Made by a program: the position numbers and the translations under genes. A stretch of 64,000 bases of DNA from JACRCT01 sp049841135. Lineage in GTDB: Bacteria; Myxococcota; Myxococcia; Myxococcales; UBA5297. How positions within the stretch are numbered: the first letter of the stretch is position 1; each line of letters begins with the position of its first letter. Location: contig JASGHK010000005.1 in assembly GCA_049841135.1 (NCBI GenBank), positions 3,224,001 through 3,288,000 of the forward strand, given 5' to 3'. Below the pieces are notes generated by a model. It ran no database searches. It saw only the letters and a program-made list of their open reading frames with translations, and was not told the origin of the DNA. This document shows, in pieces, positions 55,809 to 64,000 of the stretch.

Positions 55809-57174
55809 CGAGCCGGCCAAGAGCTTTCCGCAGGCTTTCGAAGATGATGCGGCAGGGCTGGAGGCGCTCTACCGCCTGGTCAACAACCCGAAGCTCAGCG
55901 CGACCAAGGTGCTGCAGCCCCATGTGCAAGCGACCGTGGCGCGATGTGTCGCGGAGCGGGTGGTGCTGGCGATCCACGACACCAGCAGCGTGGCCTTCCA
56001 GAGCGAGATTGAGCGCGACGGACTGGGCCCGGTCGATGGCGGAACCCAAGGCCTCTACCTGCACACGACCCTGATGGCGAGCGCGACCGAGCACTATCGG
56101 CCGGTCGGAGTAGCGGCGATGAAGCTCTGGGCGCGCCAGCCGATCCCGGACCATCTCAAGGGCGGCGAGAACCACTACCAGCGCAAGAAGGCGCGACGGC
56201 TTTCGCCCGACAAGGAGTCGCTGCGCTGGAAGGAGCAGATCGATTCGGTCGAGGGGGAGGTGGCGCAAAAGGCCAAGGTCATCCACGTCGGCGACAGCGA
56301 ATCCGACGACTACGACCTGATGACGCACCTGGTCCAGAAGGGATTCCGGTTCGTTTTGAGGCAGAAGTACAACCGCAGCCTGGAAGACCCGGCGGAGAAG
56401 AAGCTCATCGAGGCGATCGCCGAAGCGCCAACGGTGGCGACTCGCGAGGTGCGCCTGTCGGCACGCGCGAAGGCCACGACGCCCAAGGCGCAGGCGACGC
56501 ATCCGCCGCGCAAGGTACGCGACGCCAAGCTGCAAGTCGGCTGGATGAGGGTGTCACTGAAGAGACCGGACAGAGCGAGTAGTACGTTGCCGGCGTCCTT
56601 GCCGATCAACGTCGTCTTTGTGCTCGAGAAGGACTGTCCCGATGGAGAGGACCCCATTCAGTGGGTCCTGTACACGACCGAGCCGGTCGATACCGAGGAG
56701 CAGCTTCTCCAAGTTGTCGACTACTACCGCGGCCGATGGCTGATCGGAATGTACTTCGACGCCCTCAAGAACGGGTGCGCACTCGAGAAGCGCCAGCTCG
56801 AGAGCTTTCACGCCCTTAGCATCGCAATCAGCCTCTTCGCAGCCATCGCCTGGCGCCTGCTGCTCATGCGGACCCTGGCCGAGTCGAAACCTGAGACACC
56901 CGCGACCGCAGCACTCTCACCGCTCCAGCTCGACGTGCTCCGAGCCTCGCTGAAGAAGACCAAGCTGTCAGACGCGCCGACGGCCAAGGAGGTCTTCTGG
57001 GCCGTGGCAGCCCTGGGCGGGCACCTCAAGCATAACGGGCGCCCTGGCTGGCGGACGCTCGGACGCGGCTACGAGAAGCTGCTCATCCTTGAAGCTGGCT
57101 GGCGCGGCGCGCTCGGCTCACGTCCGGCCTGCTCGCGCTGCCCTGGCAGCGCCAGGCGTCCGGACGAGATGTGA
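55699..57174 (+). CDS. IS4-family DDE transposase with catalytic Glu replaced
   Basis: 491 residues. The N-terminal DNA-binding part (LGDRRLNRRLIATVGRL, FEDDAAGLEALYRLVNN) resembles Tn5-type transposases. The catalytic core shows the first Asp in AIHDTSSVAF and the second in VGDSESDDYDL. The Y-R-E-K region reads YYRGRWLIGMYFDALKNGC, with Gly where the catalytic Glu of W-x-I-E is expected, so strand transfer should be lost. The rest, including EKRQLES, is normal. The start ATG lies 110 bp inside the DruA-like gene. The stop is inside the right end repeat. Confidence 0.9.
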   Translation: MKALPGLLPLEQEMSQAKLGDRRLNRRLIATVGRLSDEPAKSFPQAFEDDAAGLEALYRLVNNPKLSATKVLQPHVQATVARCVAERVVLAIHDTSSVAFQSEIERDGLGPVDGGTQGLYLHTTLMASATEHYRPVGVAAMKLWARQPIPDHLKGGENHYQRKKARRLSPDKESLRWKEQIDSVEGEVAQKAKVIHVGDSESDDYDLMTHLVQKGFRFVLRQKYNRSLEDPAEKKLIEAIAEAPTVATREVRLSARAKATTPKAQATHPPRKVRDAKLQVGWMRVSLKRPDRASSTLPASLPINVVFVLEKDCPDGEDPIQWVLYTTEPVDTEEQLLQVVDYYRGRWLIGMYFDALKNGCALEKRQLESFHALSIAISLFAAIAWRLLLMRTLAESKPETPATAALSPLQLDVLRASLKKTKLSDAPTAKEVFWAVAALGGHLKHNGRPGWRTLGRGYEKLLILEAGWRGALGSRPACSRCPGSARRPDEM

Positions 57175-57185
57175 CCAATCCAGAG

Positions 57186-57805
57186 GCTTCCACGCCGGGA
57201 CAACCATCGATCCTGAAAATCTGAGGCGCGCGTTGGGTAGTGCCCGGCTTCCACGCCGGGGACAACTATCGATCCTGAGAATCTGAGGCGCGCGTTGGGT
57301 AGTGCCCGGCTTCCACGCCGGGGACAACTATCGATCCTGAGAATCTGAGGCGCGCCCTGGGTAGTGCCCGGCTTCCACGCCGGGGACAACTATCGATCCT
57401 GAGAATCTGAGGCGCGCCCTGGGTAGTGCCCGGCTTCCACGCCGGGGACAACCATCGGTCCTGAGAATCTGAGGCGCGCGCTGGGTAGTGCCCGGCTTCC
57501 ACGCCGGGGACAACTATCGAATCCTGAGAATCTGAGGCGCGCGCTGGGTAGTGCCCGGCTTCCACGCCGGGGACAACCATCGGTCCTGAGAATCTGAGGC
57601 GCGCGCTGGGTAGTGCCCGGCTTCCACCCGCCAGCGCGCCTCAGACGCTCACTCTCGGGAAGGTGTCCCCGGCGTGGAAGCCGGGCCCACACCCAGCGCG
57701 CCTCAGACGCTCACTCTCGGGAAGGTGTCCCCGGCGTGGAAGCCGGGCCCACACCCACCAGCGCGCCGCGGGGGCTCATTTCGGGAAGATGTCCCCGGCG
57801 TGGAA
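57186..57805. repeat. Large REP-like tandem array with polarity switch
   Basis: Seven forward units of 62 bp (one of 63) start at 57241 and at 62-bp steps, after a partial unit left by the IS. Each contains the hairpin CCCGGCTTCCACGCCGGG and a conserved ATCCTGAGAATCTGAGGCGC segment. Near 57630 orientation flips and about three inverted units follow with GTCCCCGGCGTGGAAGCCGG cores and a different variable segment (CGCTCACTCTCGGGAAG). It separates convergent genes. Uniform units without variable spacers exclude a CRISPR array. Confidence 0.93.
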
Positions 57806-57828
57806 GGGGCCAAGGTTCCGGGCGGAGC

Positions 57829-58995
57829 TCAGGCCTTGAGCAGCACCAACTGGTCGCGGCCGGCCTGCTTGGCGGCGTAGAGCGCCCGGTCGGCGCGGTC
57901 GAGCCAGCGCGTCGGGTCGTCGGAGGCCAGCGCGGGGGCCACGCCGATGGAGGCGCGCAGGACGACCTTGGCGCCGTCCTTGGCCAGCTCGATCGACCGG
58001 GTCGCCTTCACCAGGCGCTCGAGCAGGCTCATCGACTCCTCCACCGACGTCTCGCGCAGCACGACCGCCAGCTCGTCGCCGCCGTAGCGCGCCACGAAGT
58101 CGTTCTTGCGCAGGAACACCCGGGCGACCGAGTCGGAGAGCAGGCGCAGCATCTCGTCGCCGGTGGTGTGCCCGTAGGTGTCGTTGACCTGCTTGAAGTT
58201 GTCGGCGTCGACGAAGACCAGGCAGGCGTCCTGCGAGAAGGTGCGCACCAGCGACAGGGTGTGCTCGAGGTACTCGTCGAAGGCCTTGCGGTTGTAGAGC
58301 CGGGTCAGCGCGTCGGTCTCGCCCTCGCGCCGCGCCGCGTCCAGCTGGTTCCCCAGGACGCGCACCCGCTGCCCGAGCTCGGCCATCGTCGCCTGCTGGC
58401 GGGCGCGCCGCTCGTCGAGCGACTGGGTGATGAGCACCACGGCGTTCATCACCTCGCCCTTGAGGTCGGTCACCGCGCCGTCGCGGGCGAGCTTCTGCAG
58501 CCGGTCGAGCTGCTGCTGCAGCCGCTCGTCGGCCTCCTGGTCCTTGGCGAGCCCCTGCTGCAGCGAGTGGACGAACATCCACACCACCTGGCGCAGGTCG
58601 CCCATCACCGCGCGGGTGTGGGTCACGCTGGTGCGGCAGTAGTCGCGCACGAAGGTGCGGACCGCGGCCCAGTCGCGGCGCGCGCCGCTGCTGCCGGAGA
58701 CCGAGATGGAGGTGGAGGTGGTCGAGGTCGATCGGTTCGGCGAGCCCTGGGCGGGGCTGGGCGCCGCCGAGCCCGGGGGCGGGGCGCCCAGGAGCACGTG
58801 CTGCGCCCACTGCTCGCACAGGCCGGTGAAGGTGCTCGGGTCCATCTCCTCCTGATCGAGCGGGTACTGGCCCAGCGTGCGCAGGAGGTCGGCCACCGCG
58901 TCGAGCGCGAGGTCGATGGGGCTCTCGGGGCCGACCGCGGGCGAGGCTGGGTCGCCTCCCGCGCGGCCGAAGAGCCTGGGGAGCAGGGACGTCAT
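57829..58995 (-). CDS. Diguanylate cyclase (GGDEF domain) protein
   Basis: 388 residues, ATG 58995. The N-terminal 200 residues are helical and unlike known sensors (WAAVRTFVRDYCRTSVTHTRA). A coiled helix leads to the GGDEF domain (about 235-385): DALTRLYNRKAFDEYL, VDADNFKQVNDTYGH and RYGGDELAVVL. The signature is GGDEL rather than GGDEF/GGEEF; activity is still likely as the metal and base contacts remain. No I-site RxxD is obvious. It makes cyclic-di-GMP, matching the PilZ proteins at 12880 and 31387, and follows the fliD-fliS-fliT genes by 106 bp. Confidence 0.9.
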   Translation of the reverse strand: MTSLLPRLFGRAGGDPASPAVGPESPIDLALDAVADLLRTLGQYPLDQEEMDPSTFTGLCEQWAQHVLLGAPPPGSAAPSPAQGSPNRSTSTTSTSISVSGSSGARRDWAAVRTFVRDYCRTSVTHTRAVMGDLRQVVWMFVHSLQQGLAKDQEADERLQQQLDRLQKLARDGAVTDLKGEVMNAVVLITQSLDERRARQQATMAELGQRVRVLGNQLDAARREGETDALTRLYNRKAFDEYLEHTLSLVRTFSQDACLVFVDADNFKQVNDTYGHTTGDEMLRLLSDSVARVFLRKNDFVARYGGDELAVVLRETSVEESMSLLERLVKATRSIELAKDGAKVVLRASIGVAPALASDDPTRWLDRADRALYAAKQAGRDQLVLLKA

Positions 58996-59101
58996 CGGCG
59001 GGACTCCCTCACGGCGCCCGGCCGGACGCGCCAGGGGAGCGGGTCCGGCGGGGTCGACCAGGTTCGATGGCGGCGGCGCGATCCATGCGGGGAGCGCGGC
59101 T

Positions 59102-59387
59102 TCAGAGGTTCGCTGCGTAGGCCTCGTCCGCGCGCCGGCCCGCGCCGGCGTCCAGCACCGAGCGGGCGATCTCCTGGCGCAGCGCCAGGGCCGCGGCTTC
59201 GCAGCGGCGCTGCAGCTCCAGGAGGGGGCCGAGCGTCCTCGGCGGTGGGGAACACGCCCGCGGCGGCGGCCTTCAAGCAGGTCTCCTGCGCCACGCAGAG
59301 CGCCTGCTCCGCGGCGACGGGATCCTTGGAATCCAGCGCCGCGGCGGTGGCGACGAGCGTCTGGTGGACGAGGGCGATGGTGCTCAC
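59102..59387 (-). CDS. FliT-like small flagellar chaperone (frameshifted)
   Basis: About 94 residues after removing one extra base in the GGGGG run 59225-59229. GTG 59387 overlaps the fliS stop (GTGA). The joined helical protein reads VHQTLVATAAALDSKDP, GVFPTAEDARPLLELQRRCE, LALRQEIARSVLDAGAGRR. The size, helices and place after fliS fit a FliT/FlgN-type export chaperone, but sequence alone is weak. Confidence 0.55.
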
Positions 59388-59764
59388 CGGGCACCTCCGG
59401 TCACCTGGGCGACCGCCTGCTTGAAGGCGTCGACCACCGGCTGCAGGGCGCGCTCGGCCTCCAGCGCCAGCGCCGGGTCGCCGCGCAGCGAGGCGGAGAC
59501 GAGCCGCAGCGAGGCGAACCGGTAGATCTCGCCCAGCTGCTCGCACAGCTCGGGCGCCTTGGCGCGGTCCAGGGTGGAGTGCAGCTCGACGACGATGTCC
59601 GAGGCCTTGGTGAGCGCCGCGGTGGCTTCGGCGCGGCGGGAGGCCTCGAGCTCGGCCACGCCCAGGCGGATGTTCTTCATCACGGCGTCGAGCAACATCA
59701 CCAGCAGCTGCTCCTTGGTGGCGGTCTCGGTCTGGATCTCGCGGTAGCGGGCGGCGGAGTACAT
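59384..59764 (-). CDS. fliS: Flagellin-specific chaperone FliS
   Basis: 126 residues. YREIQTETATKEQLLVMLLD and KNIRLGVAELEASRR, then DIVVELHSTLDRAKAPELCE, match the four-helix FliS export chaperone that binds the flagellin C terminus. It lies 32 bp downstream of fliD. Confidence 0.95.
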   Translation of the reverse strand: MYSAARYREIQTETATKEQLLVMLLDAVMKNIRLGVAELEASRRAEATAALTKASDIVVELHSTLDRAKAPELCEQLGEIYRFASLRLVSASLRGDPALALEAERALQPVVDAFKQAVAQVTGGAR

Positions 59765-59796
59765 GGCTTGAGGGGTTCCCTCTTGGAGAAAAGGGG

Positions 59797-61134
59797 CTAG
59801 CTGCTGCTGGACTTCTTCGCGTTCTCCTGCTGCGTCAGGTAGTTGCCGGTGGCCTTCAGGCCGCTGATGACGTTCTCCATGGCGGTGAAGCGCGCGATGA
59901 GGTTCTGGCGGTACTTCTCGAGCCGGGCCTGCAGGTCCTCCATCCGCTGGTCGAGGTCTTCGACGCGCTTGTTGAGGCTCGTCTGGCGCAGCACCAGCAG
60001 GCCCTTGGTGGAGTTGGTGTAGGTGTCGGCGAGCGCGGCCATCGTCTTGCCGACGCCGCTGGTCGCGTCGGCGAAGAGGGTGTTGATGGCCTCGGGGCTG
60101 CGCGCGAGCGCCTTGGTGAGGACGCCCTGGTCGAGGGAGATGGAGCCGTCGCGCGCGGTCTTGATGCCGATGTCGGCGAGCGTGCGCACGTCGGTGCCGC
60201 CCACGCTGGTGACCAGGGTGCGCTGCAGCGCGCCCTGGAGGCTGCGCACGGCGCTGTCGCCGGCCAGCGTCGTCTCGCGGTCGGTGCCCTCGGAGACCGC
60301 GAGCTGGCTCTGCACCACCTTGAGGACCGCGTTGTAGGCGTCGACGAACTTCTGCAGGTTGGTGGCGGTGTCGGTCGCGCTGGGCGAGAGCACCAGGTCC
60401 TCGGCCGGGCCGCCCTCGGTCTTGAGGGTCAGCGCGGTGTCGGCGATGGCGTCGGTGATGGTGTTGGAGGTGCGGGTCAGCTTGACGCCGTCGAGGTGCA
60501 CCACCGCGTTGACCGGGTCCTGCAGGCTGGCGAAGGCCAGGCCGGTGGAGCCGGAGTCGATGGACAGGCCGTCCGCGGGGGTGCCGGTGAGCGGGTGGCC
60601 GGTGTCGCGGTTGGTGACCACCAGGTACGACTTGGTGCCGTCGGACAGGACGTTGGCGGAGACGGGCGCGCCGGTGGCGCGCAGCTTGGCGGCGACGTCG
60701 GAGAGGCTCTCGGTGCCGGAGAGGTCCACCGTGTACTGCTTGCCCATCGAGGTCAGGGTGAGGGTGCCCGGGGCGAGGCTGTCGCCCGCGCCGTAGCCCT
60801 GCGAGCGCTGCTTGCCGGCGCGGGCCAGCGTCTCCACCTGGAAGCTGAAGCGGCCGGCGGTGGCGCCCGAGCCGGGGGCGGCGCTGAAGGAGGTGTTGCT
60901 CGAGGCGGAGACGGACACCGCCCCGGAGTCCGCCAGGGCGTCGGTCGCGGTCTTGAGCGCGGCGAGCTTGGAGGCCAGGGTGCCCAGGGTGGAGACCTGG
61001 GTCTTGAGCGCCGACTGCTGGTTCTTCAGCAGCGTCAGCGGCATCGACTCGTTCTTCACCAACCCGTCGATCATCACCGACCAGTCGATGTTCGAAGCCA
61101 GACCGGCGGCGTTGTAGTTGGACGAGATGGTCAT
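59797..61134 (-). CDS. fliD: Flagellar filament capping protein FliD
   Basis: 445 residues. N-terminal GLASNIDWSVMIDGLVKNES and LTLLKNQQSALKTQVSTLG, and C-terminal LVLRQTSLNKRVEDLDQRMEDLQARLEKY (in shorter pieces) with a TAMENVISGLKATGNYL end, identify FliD/HAP2. The pentameric cap helps flagellin fold at the filament tip. First gene after the flagellin hairpin, start 61134. Confidence 0.95.
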   Translation of the reverse strand: MTISSNYNAAGLASNIDWSVMIDGLVKNESMPLTLLKNQQSALKTQVSTLGTLASKLAALKTATDALADSGAVSVSASSNTSFSAAPGSGATAGRFSFQVETLARAGKQRSQGYGAGDSLAPGTLTLTSMGKQYTVDLSGTESLSDVAAKLRATGAPVSANVLSDGTKSYLVVTNRDTGHPLTGTPADGLSIDSGSTGLAFASLQDPVNAVVHLDGVKLTRTSNTITDAIADTALTLKTEGGPAEDLVLSPSATDTATNLQKFVDAYNAVLKVVQSQLAVSEGTDRETTLAGDSAVRSLQGALQRTLVTSVGGTDVRTLADIGIKTARDGSISLDQGVLTKALARSPEAINTLFADATSGVGKTMAALADTYTNSTKGLLVLRQTSLNKRVEDLDQRMEDLQARLEKYRQNLIARFTAMENVISGLKATGNYLTQQENAKKSSSS

Positions 61135-61149
61135 GACGCGCCCTTCGTT

Positions 61150-61179
61150 TGACGCCCCGCGCGGAGGCGCGGGGCGTCA
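61150..61179 (-). terminator. Hairpin between flagellin and fliD
   Basis: TGACGCCCCGCGC and its perfect complement flank a 4-base loop (13-bp stem). There is no T-run in the minus direction, so it could attenuate rather than fully stop transcription between flagellin and fliD, lowering fliD relative to flagellin. Confidence 0.65.
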
Positions 61180-61197
61180 GGGTTTTGTCGCCTGCGG

Positions 61198-62023
61198 CTA
61201 GCCGAGGAGCTTGAGCGCCGTCTGCGGCACCTGATTGGCCTGGGCCAGGACCGACACGCCGGCCTGCTGCAAGAGCTGTGCACTGGTCATCTTCGAGCTT
61301 CTCCTCGGCGATGTCGACGTCGCGGATGCGGCTGTTGGCGGCGGAGAGGTTCTCGGAGGCGGACTGGATCTGGGCGATGGTGCTGTTGAGGCGGTTGCCG
61401 ACGGCGCCGAAGGTGGCGCGGGCCGCGGAGACCGTCTGCAGCGCGGTGTCCAGCGTGTCCAGGGCGGTCTGCGAGTTGGCGGAGGTCGAGAGGTCGAGGC
61501 CGTTGACGCCCAGGGTGGCGGCGGTGACGTCGGTCGTGGTCACGCTGATCTGGTCGTTGGCGGCGACGTTGCGGATGCCGACCTGGAAGGTCAGGGTGAT
61601 GGCGGAGCCGTCGAGCAGCTTCTGGCCGTTGAACTCGGTGGCGCCGGCGATGCGGTCGAGCTCGACGGTGAGCTGGTCGGTCTCGTCCTGGATGTAGCCG
61701 CGCTCGGTGTTGCCGATGCCGTCCGAGGCGGACTCCATCGCCAGCTCGCGCAGGCGGGTGAGGATGTTGCTGATCTCGTTCATCGCGCCTTCGCCGGTCT
61801 GCACGACGCTGATGCCGTCCTGGGCATTGCGCGAGGCCTGGTTGTAGCTGCGGATCTGTGCCTCGAGGTTCACGCTGATGCCCAGGCCGGCCGCGTCGTC
61901 GCCGGCCTTGGTGATGCGGTAGCCGGAGGACAGCTTCGAGAGCGAGCTCTCCATCTTGTTGGCGGTCTGGAAGAGGTTGCGCTGAGCGTTGAGCGAAGCG
62001 ACGTTGGTGCGGATGGACATCAT
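61198..62023 (-). CDS. fliC: Flagellin, copy 1 (frameshifted near the C terminus)
   Basis: 274 residues after removing one extra base at 61299-61300. N-terminal IRTNVASLNAQRNLFQTANK and SSGYRITKAGDDAAGLGIS, central short variable region, and C-terminal QSASENLSAANSRIRDVDIAEE joined to SKMTSAQLLQQAGVSVLAQ. As encoded, the last 40 residues, needed for filament polymerisation and FliS binding, would be lost. AAGGAG precedes the paired ATGs. No sigma-28 or sigma-54 promoter is recognised upstream. Confidence 0.92.
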
Positions 62024-62154
62024 GGCCGGGCTCCTTGGTTTCCTTTGGGGTTCTCTGTGGTTTCCGTCTCGTACCTCTGTTCGGCACGAAGCCCGGCCGC
62101 ATTAACCCGGCACGAATTGCCGCGACGCATCCCTCCCCTTTGTGCGTCGCGCTC

Positions 62155-62392
62155 TGGGTAGTGCTCGGCTTCCACGCGCTTCCACGCCCGGGGCATCTTC
62201 GGGTCCGTGCATCAGTGGCGCGCTGGGGTCACCCAGGTTGCGCCTCAAATCCTCAAGTCAGTGAGGTTGTCCCCGGCGTGGAAGCCGGGCCCGCACCCTC
62301 AAATCCTCAAGTCAGTGAGGTTGTCCCCGGCGTGGAAGCCGGGCCCGCACCCTCAAATCCTCAAGTCAGTGGAGTTGTCCCCGCTCACTTTC
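62155..62392. repeat. REP-like array with three 54-bp units
   Basis: A damaged forward unit (GGTAGTGCTCGGCTTCCACG) is followed by three inverted units of 54 bp starting at 62243, 62297 and 62351. Each holds CCTCAAATCCTCAAGTCAGT and the hairpin half CCCCGGCGTGGAAGCCGGGC. It lies between flagellin genes 1 and 2. Confidence 0.85.
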
Positions 62393-62408
62393 GGGAAAGC
62401 CCGCAATG

Positions 62409-62448
62409 CGAACGGCGGCGTGGACACGACCACGCCGCCGTTCGACTT
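62409..62448. terminator. Strong hairpin downstream of flagellin 2
   Basis: CGAACGGCGGCGTGG and its perfect complement (15 bp) flank a 6-base loop. ACTTTT follows on the plus side. It probably ends flagellin-2 transcription. Confidence 0.75.
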
Positions 62449-62551
62449 TTCGGGACCAAGGAGAAGGGATTTCCGCCTGACTCGTCTTCGTCGGTCCCGC
62501 CCCACGGTCGGCCGCGGGGCGGCCGTCGTCCTGCGACTACACCTGCAAAGG

Positions 62552-63379
62552 CTACTGGCCGAGCAGCTTGAGGGCGACCTGGGGGCTCTGGTTGGCCTGC
62601 GCGAGGACCGAGACGCCGGCCTGCTGCAGCAGCTGCGCGCGGCTCATCTTGGCGCTCTCCTCGGCGACGTCCACGTCGCGGATGCGGCTGTTGGCGGCGG
62701 AGAGGTTCTCGCTCGCGGTCTGGATCTGGCTGATGGTGGTGCTGAAGCGGTTGCCGGCGGCGCCGAAGACGGCGCGGGCGGCGGAGACGACCTGCAGCGC
62801 GGAGTCGATGGTGTCCAGCGCGGTCTGGGCGTTGGTGTTGGTGGTCAGGTCGAGCCCGGCCACGCCGAGGGTGGCGGCGGTGGCGTCCACCGTGGTGACG
62901 CTGATCCGGTCGTTGACGGCCACGTTGCGGATGCCGATCTGGAAGGTGAGGGTGGTCGCCGTGCCGTCGAGCAGCTTGATGCCGTTGAACTCGGTGGCGT
63001 TGGCGATGCGGTCGAGCTCGGTGGTCAGCGCGTCGGTCTCGTTCTGGATGTAGCCGCGCTCGGTGTTGCCGATGCCGTCCGACGCCGACTCCATCGCCAG
63101 CTCGCGCAGGCGGGTGAGGACGTTGCTCACCTCGTTGAGGCCGCCTTCGCCGGTCTGCACCACGCTGATGCCGTCCTGGGCGTTGCGGGCCGCCTGGTTG
63201 TAGCTGCGGATCTGCGCCTCGAGGTTCACGCTGATGCCCAGGCCGGCCGCGTCGTCACCGGCCTTGGTGATGCGGTAGCCGGAGGACAGCTTGGACAGCG
63301 AGGCGTCGAGCATGCTCTGGGTCTGGAACAGGTTGCGCTGGGCGTTGAGCGAGGCGACGTTGGTGCGGATGGACATCAT
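62552..63379 (-). CDS. fliC: Flagellin, copy 2
   Basis: 275 residues, intact. N terminus SIRTNVASLNAQRNLFQTQS, SGYRITKAGDDAAGLGIS, and C terminus ANSRIRDVDVAEESAKMSRA then LLQQAGVSVLAQANQSPQ. It lacks the large D2/D3 outer domains of enteric flagellins. Paired ATGs at 63379/63376 follow AAGGAGAG. It differs from copies 1 and 3 mainly in the middle (residues 130-200). Confidence 0.96.
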   Translation of the reverse strand: MMSIRTNVASLNAQRNLFQTQSMLDASLSKLSSGYRITKAGDDAAGLGISVNLEAQIRSYNQAARNAQDGISVVQTGEGGLNEVSNVLTRLRELAMESASDGIGNTERGYIQNETDALTTELDRIANATEFNGIKLLDGTATTLTFQIGIRNVAVNDRISVTTVDATAATLGVAGLDLTTNTNAQTALDTIDSALQVVSAARAVFGAAGNRFSTTISQIQTASENLSAANSRIRDVDVAEESAKMSRAQLLQQAGVSVLAQANQSPQVALKLLGQ

Positions 63380-63554
63380 GGCGGGCTCTCCTTGCCTTTC
63401 TTGGTTTCCCTTGGTTTTCCCTTCCTGCACCCCTTAGTTCGACACGTGCTCGAAGGTGCTTAAGTGCCAACCGCTGGAAACGACTAGGCTTTTGCTGCCG
63501 GGCAGCCCTTGCCGGGACGTTTTCTGAAAGTGGAGCGGGGCCGGACCCAAAGAA

Positions 63555-63585
63555 AAACGCCCCGCGCGACCTGCGCGGGGCGTTT
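63555..63585 (-). terminator. Terminator after flagellin copy 3
   Basis: A perfect 13-bp stem AAACGCCCCGCGC / GCGCGGGGCGTTT with a 5-base loop continues into TTTTTC on the minus strand. Confidence 0.92.
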
Positions 63586-63627
63586 CGTGCTCACGAGAAG
63601 TAAGGGACGCGGTCGCTCGTCAGGCAG

Positions 63628-64000
63628 CTAGCCCAGCAGCTTGAGGGCCACCTGCGGGGTCTGGTTCGCCTGGGCGAGGACCGAGACGCCAGCTTGCGAG
63701 AGGATCTGCGCGCTGGTCATCTTCGAGCTCTCCTGGGCGATGTCGACGTCGCGGATGCGGCTGTTGGCGGCGGAGAGGTTCTCCGAGGCCGACTGGATCT
63801 GGGCGATGGTGCTGTTGAGGCGGTTGCCGACGGCGCCGAAGGTGGCGCGAGCGGCGGAGACCGTCTGCAGCGCGGTGTCCAGGGTGTCCAGGGCGGTCTG
63901 CGCGTTGGCGGCGGTCGACAGGTCGAGGCCGTTGACGCCCAGCGTGGCGGCGGTGACGTCCGTCGTGGTCACGCTGATCTGATCGTTGGCCGCGACGTTG
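63628..64000 (-). CDS. fliC: Flagellin, copy 3 (5' part outside window)
   Basis: The last 123 codons of a third flagellin, open to the right edge. It contains VNGLDLSTAANAQTALDTLD, TFGAVGNRLNSTIAQIQSAS and ANSRIRDVDIAQESSKMTSA with the normal end ANQTPQVALKLLG. It is closest to copy 1, and here the reading frame over the region where copy 1 is shifted is intact. Confidence 0.95.
   Translation of the reverse strand, partial: NVAANDQISVTTTDVTAATLGVNGLDLSTAANAQTALDTLDTALQTVSAARATFGAVGNRLNSTIAQIQSASENLSAANSRIRDVDIAQESSKMTSAQILSQAGVSVLAQANQTPQVALKLLG

Larger units (their letters stand above)
54716..57185 (+). mobile_element. IS4-family-like insertion sequence with DruA-like passenger gene, 2470 bp
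   Basis: Left end CTCTGGATTTGTCACATCTT and inverted right end CTCTGGATTGGTCACATCTC agree at 18 of the first 20 positions. The 10-bp sequence GCTTCCACGC flanks both sides (54706-54715 and 57186-57195) as a target-site duplication of the size usual for IS4-type elements. Two overlapping plus-strand genes fill it. It inserted into a REP-like repeat between convergent chromosomal genes, so it probably disrupts nothing essential. Confidence 0.93.

Noticed and set aside
57266..57692. Overlapping open frames encoding a repeated VVPGVEAGHYP-type peptide
   Set aside because: They are translations of the REP-like array, occur in several frames and have no ribosome sites.
57241..57805. CRISPR array
   Set aside because: Whole 62-bp units are nearly identical, there are no variable spacers, the orientation flips, and there are no cas genes nearby.
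59384..62023. A single 879-codon gene covering flagellin, fliD and fliS
   Set aside because: It is an artefact of one extra base in flagellin 1 that opens a frame antiregister to fliD and ends in the fliS frame; the three separate genes are clear.
62024..62154. Sigma-28 or sigma-54 promoter for flagellin 1
   Set aside because: No TAAAGTTT/GCCGATAA-type or GG/GC-spaced element could be found on the minus strand; left unassigned.

Overview
The window looks like a chromosomal segment of a flagellated member of the Myxococcota. The evidence is very high GC with strong G/C at third codon positions, many NtrC-type regulators and hybrid histidine kinases, and a matrixin-like protease (29612-30370) with a MYXO-CTERM-like tail. 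The exact genus cannot be read from the sequence.

Region 1-8.4 kb is a lower-GC accessory island. It holds a truncated metallo-beta-lactamase/C25-like peptidase fusion, a tyrosine recombinase, an unknown zinc-ribbon protein divergent from a small XRE regulator (with a perfect 20-bp palindrome between them), a cytosolic Ser/Thr kinase, a small RHH-like/AT-hook protein and a DUF6088/AbiEi-like antitoxin. It ends at a 3' tRNA or tmRNA fragment followed by a terminator, which I read as an integration scar. The cargo resembles a defence or toxin-antitoxin set.

Region 8.5-36.9 kb is ordinary chromosome dominated by signal transduction. It contains an acyl-CoA dehydrogenase, a PilZ protein plus hybrid kinase, single-domain response regulators, a kinase/NtrC pair, a 2209-residue kinase with about 11 PAS and 2 GAF domains, another hybrid kinase with a downstream regulator, a GNAT acetyltransferase, a duplicated AT-hook protein, the secreted protease, a REC-PilZ-HDOD-kinase fusion, a PAS kinase and a PilT-like ATPase.

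Region 37.3-52.7 kb is a co-oriented flagellar cluster. A sigma-54-type promoter precedes a GAFTGA-containing activator, a secreted protein of unknown function, a second NtrC-like protein without GAFTGA, then flgB-flgC-fliE-fliF-fliG-fliH-fliI-motE-like-fliK-flgD-flgE-flbD-motA-motB. Many genes overlap by ATGA/GTGA/TTGA. A PAS-GAF kinase follows.

At 54.7-57.2 kb a 2470-bp IS4-type element carries a DruA/DUF4338-like gene overlapping the transposase. It has clear inverted ends and a 10-bp target duplication, and it sits inside a REP-like intergenic repeat. Large arrays of the same repeat occur at 30.9, 57.2 and 62.2 kb. From 57.8 kb to the right edge the minus strand carries a diguanylate cyclase, fliT-like, fliS, fliD and three flagellin genes, the last cut by the window.

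Caution: eight conserved genes carry single-base frameshifts, seven of them one extra base, often in short homopolymers. Uncorrected sequencing error is the simplest explanation, so these are annotated as single genes with the shift noted.
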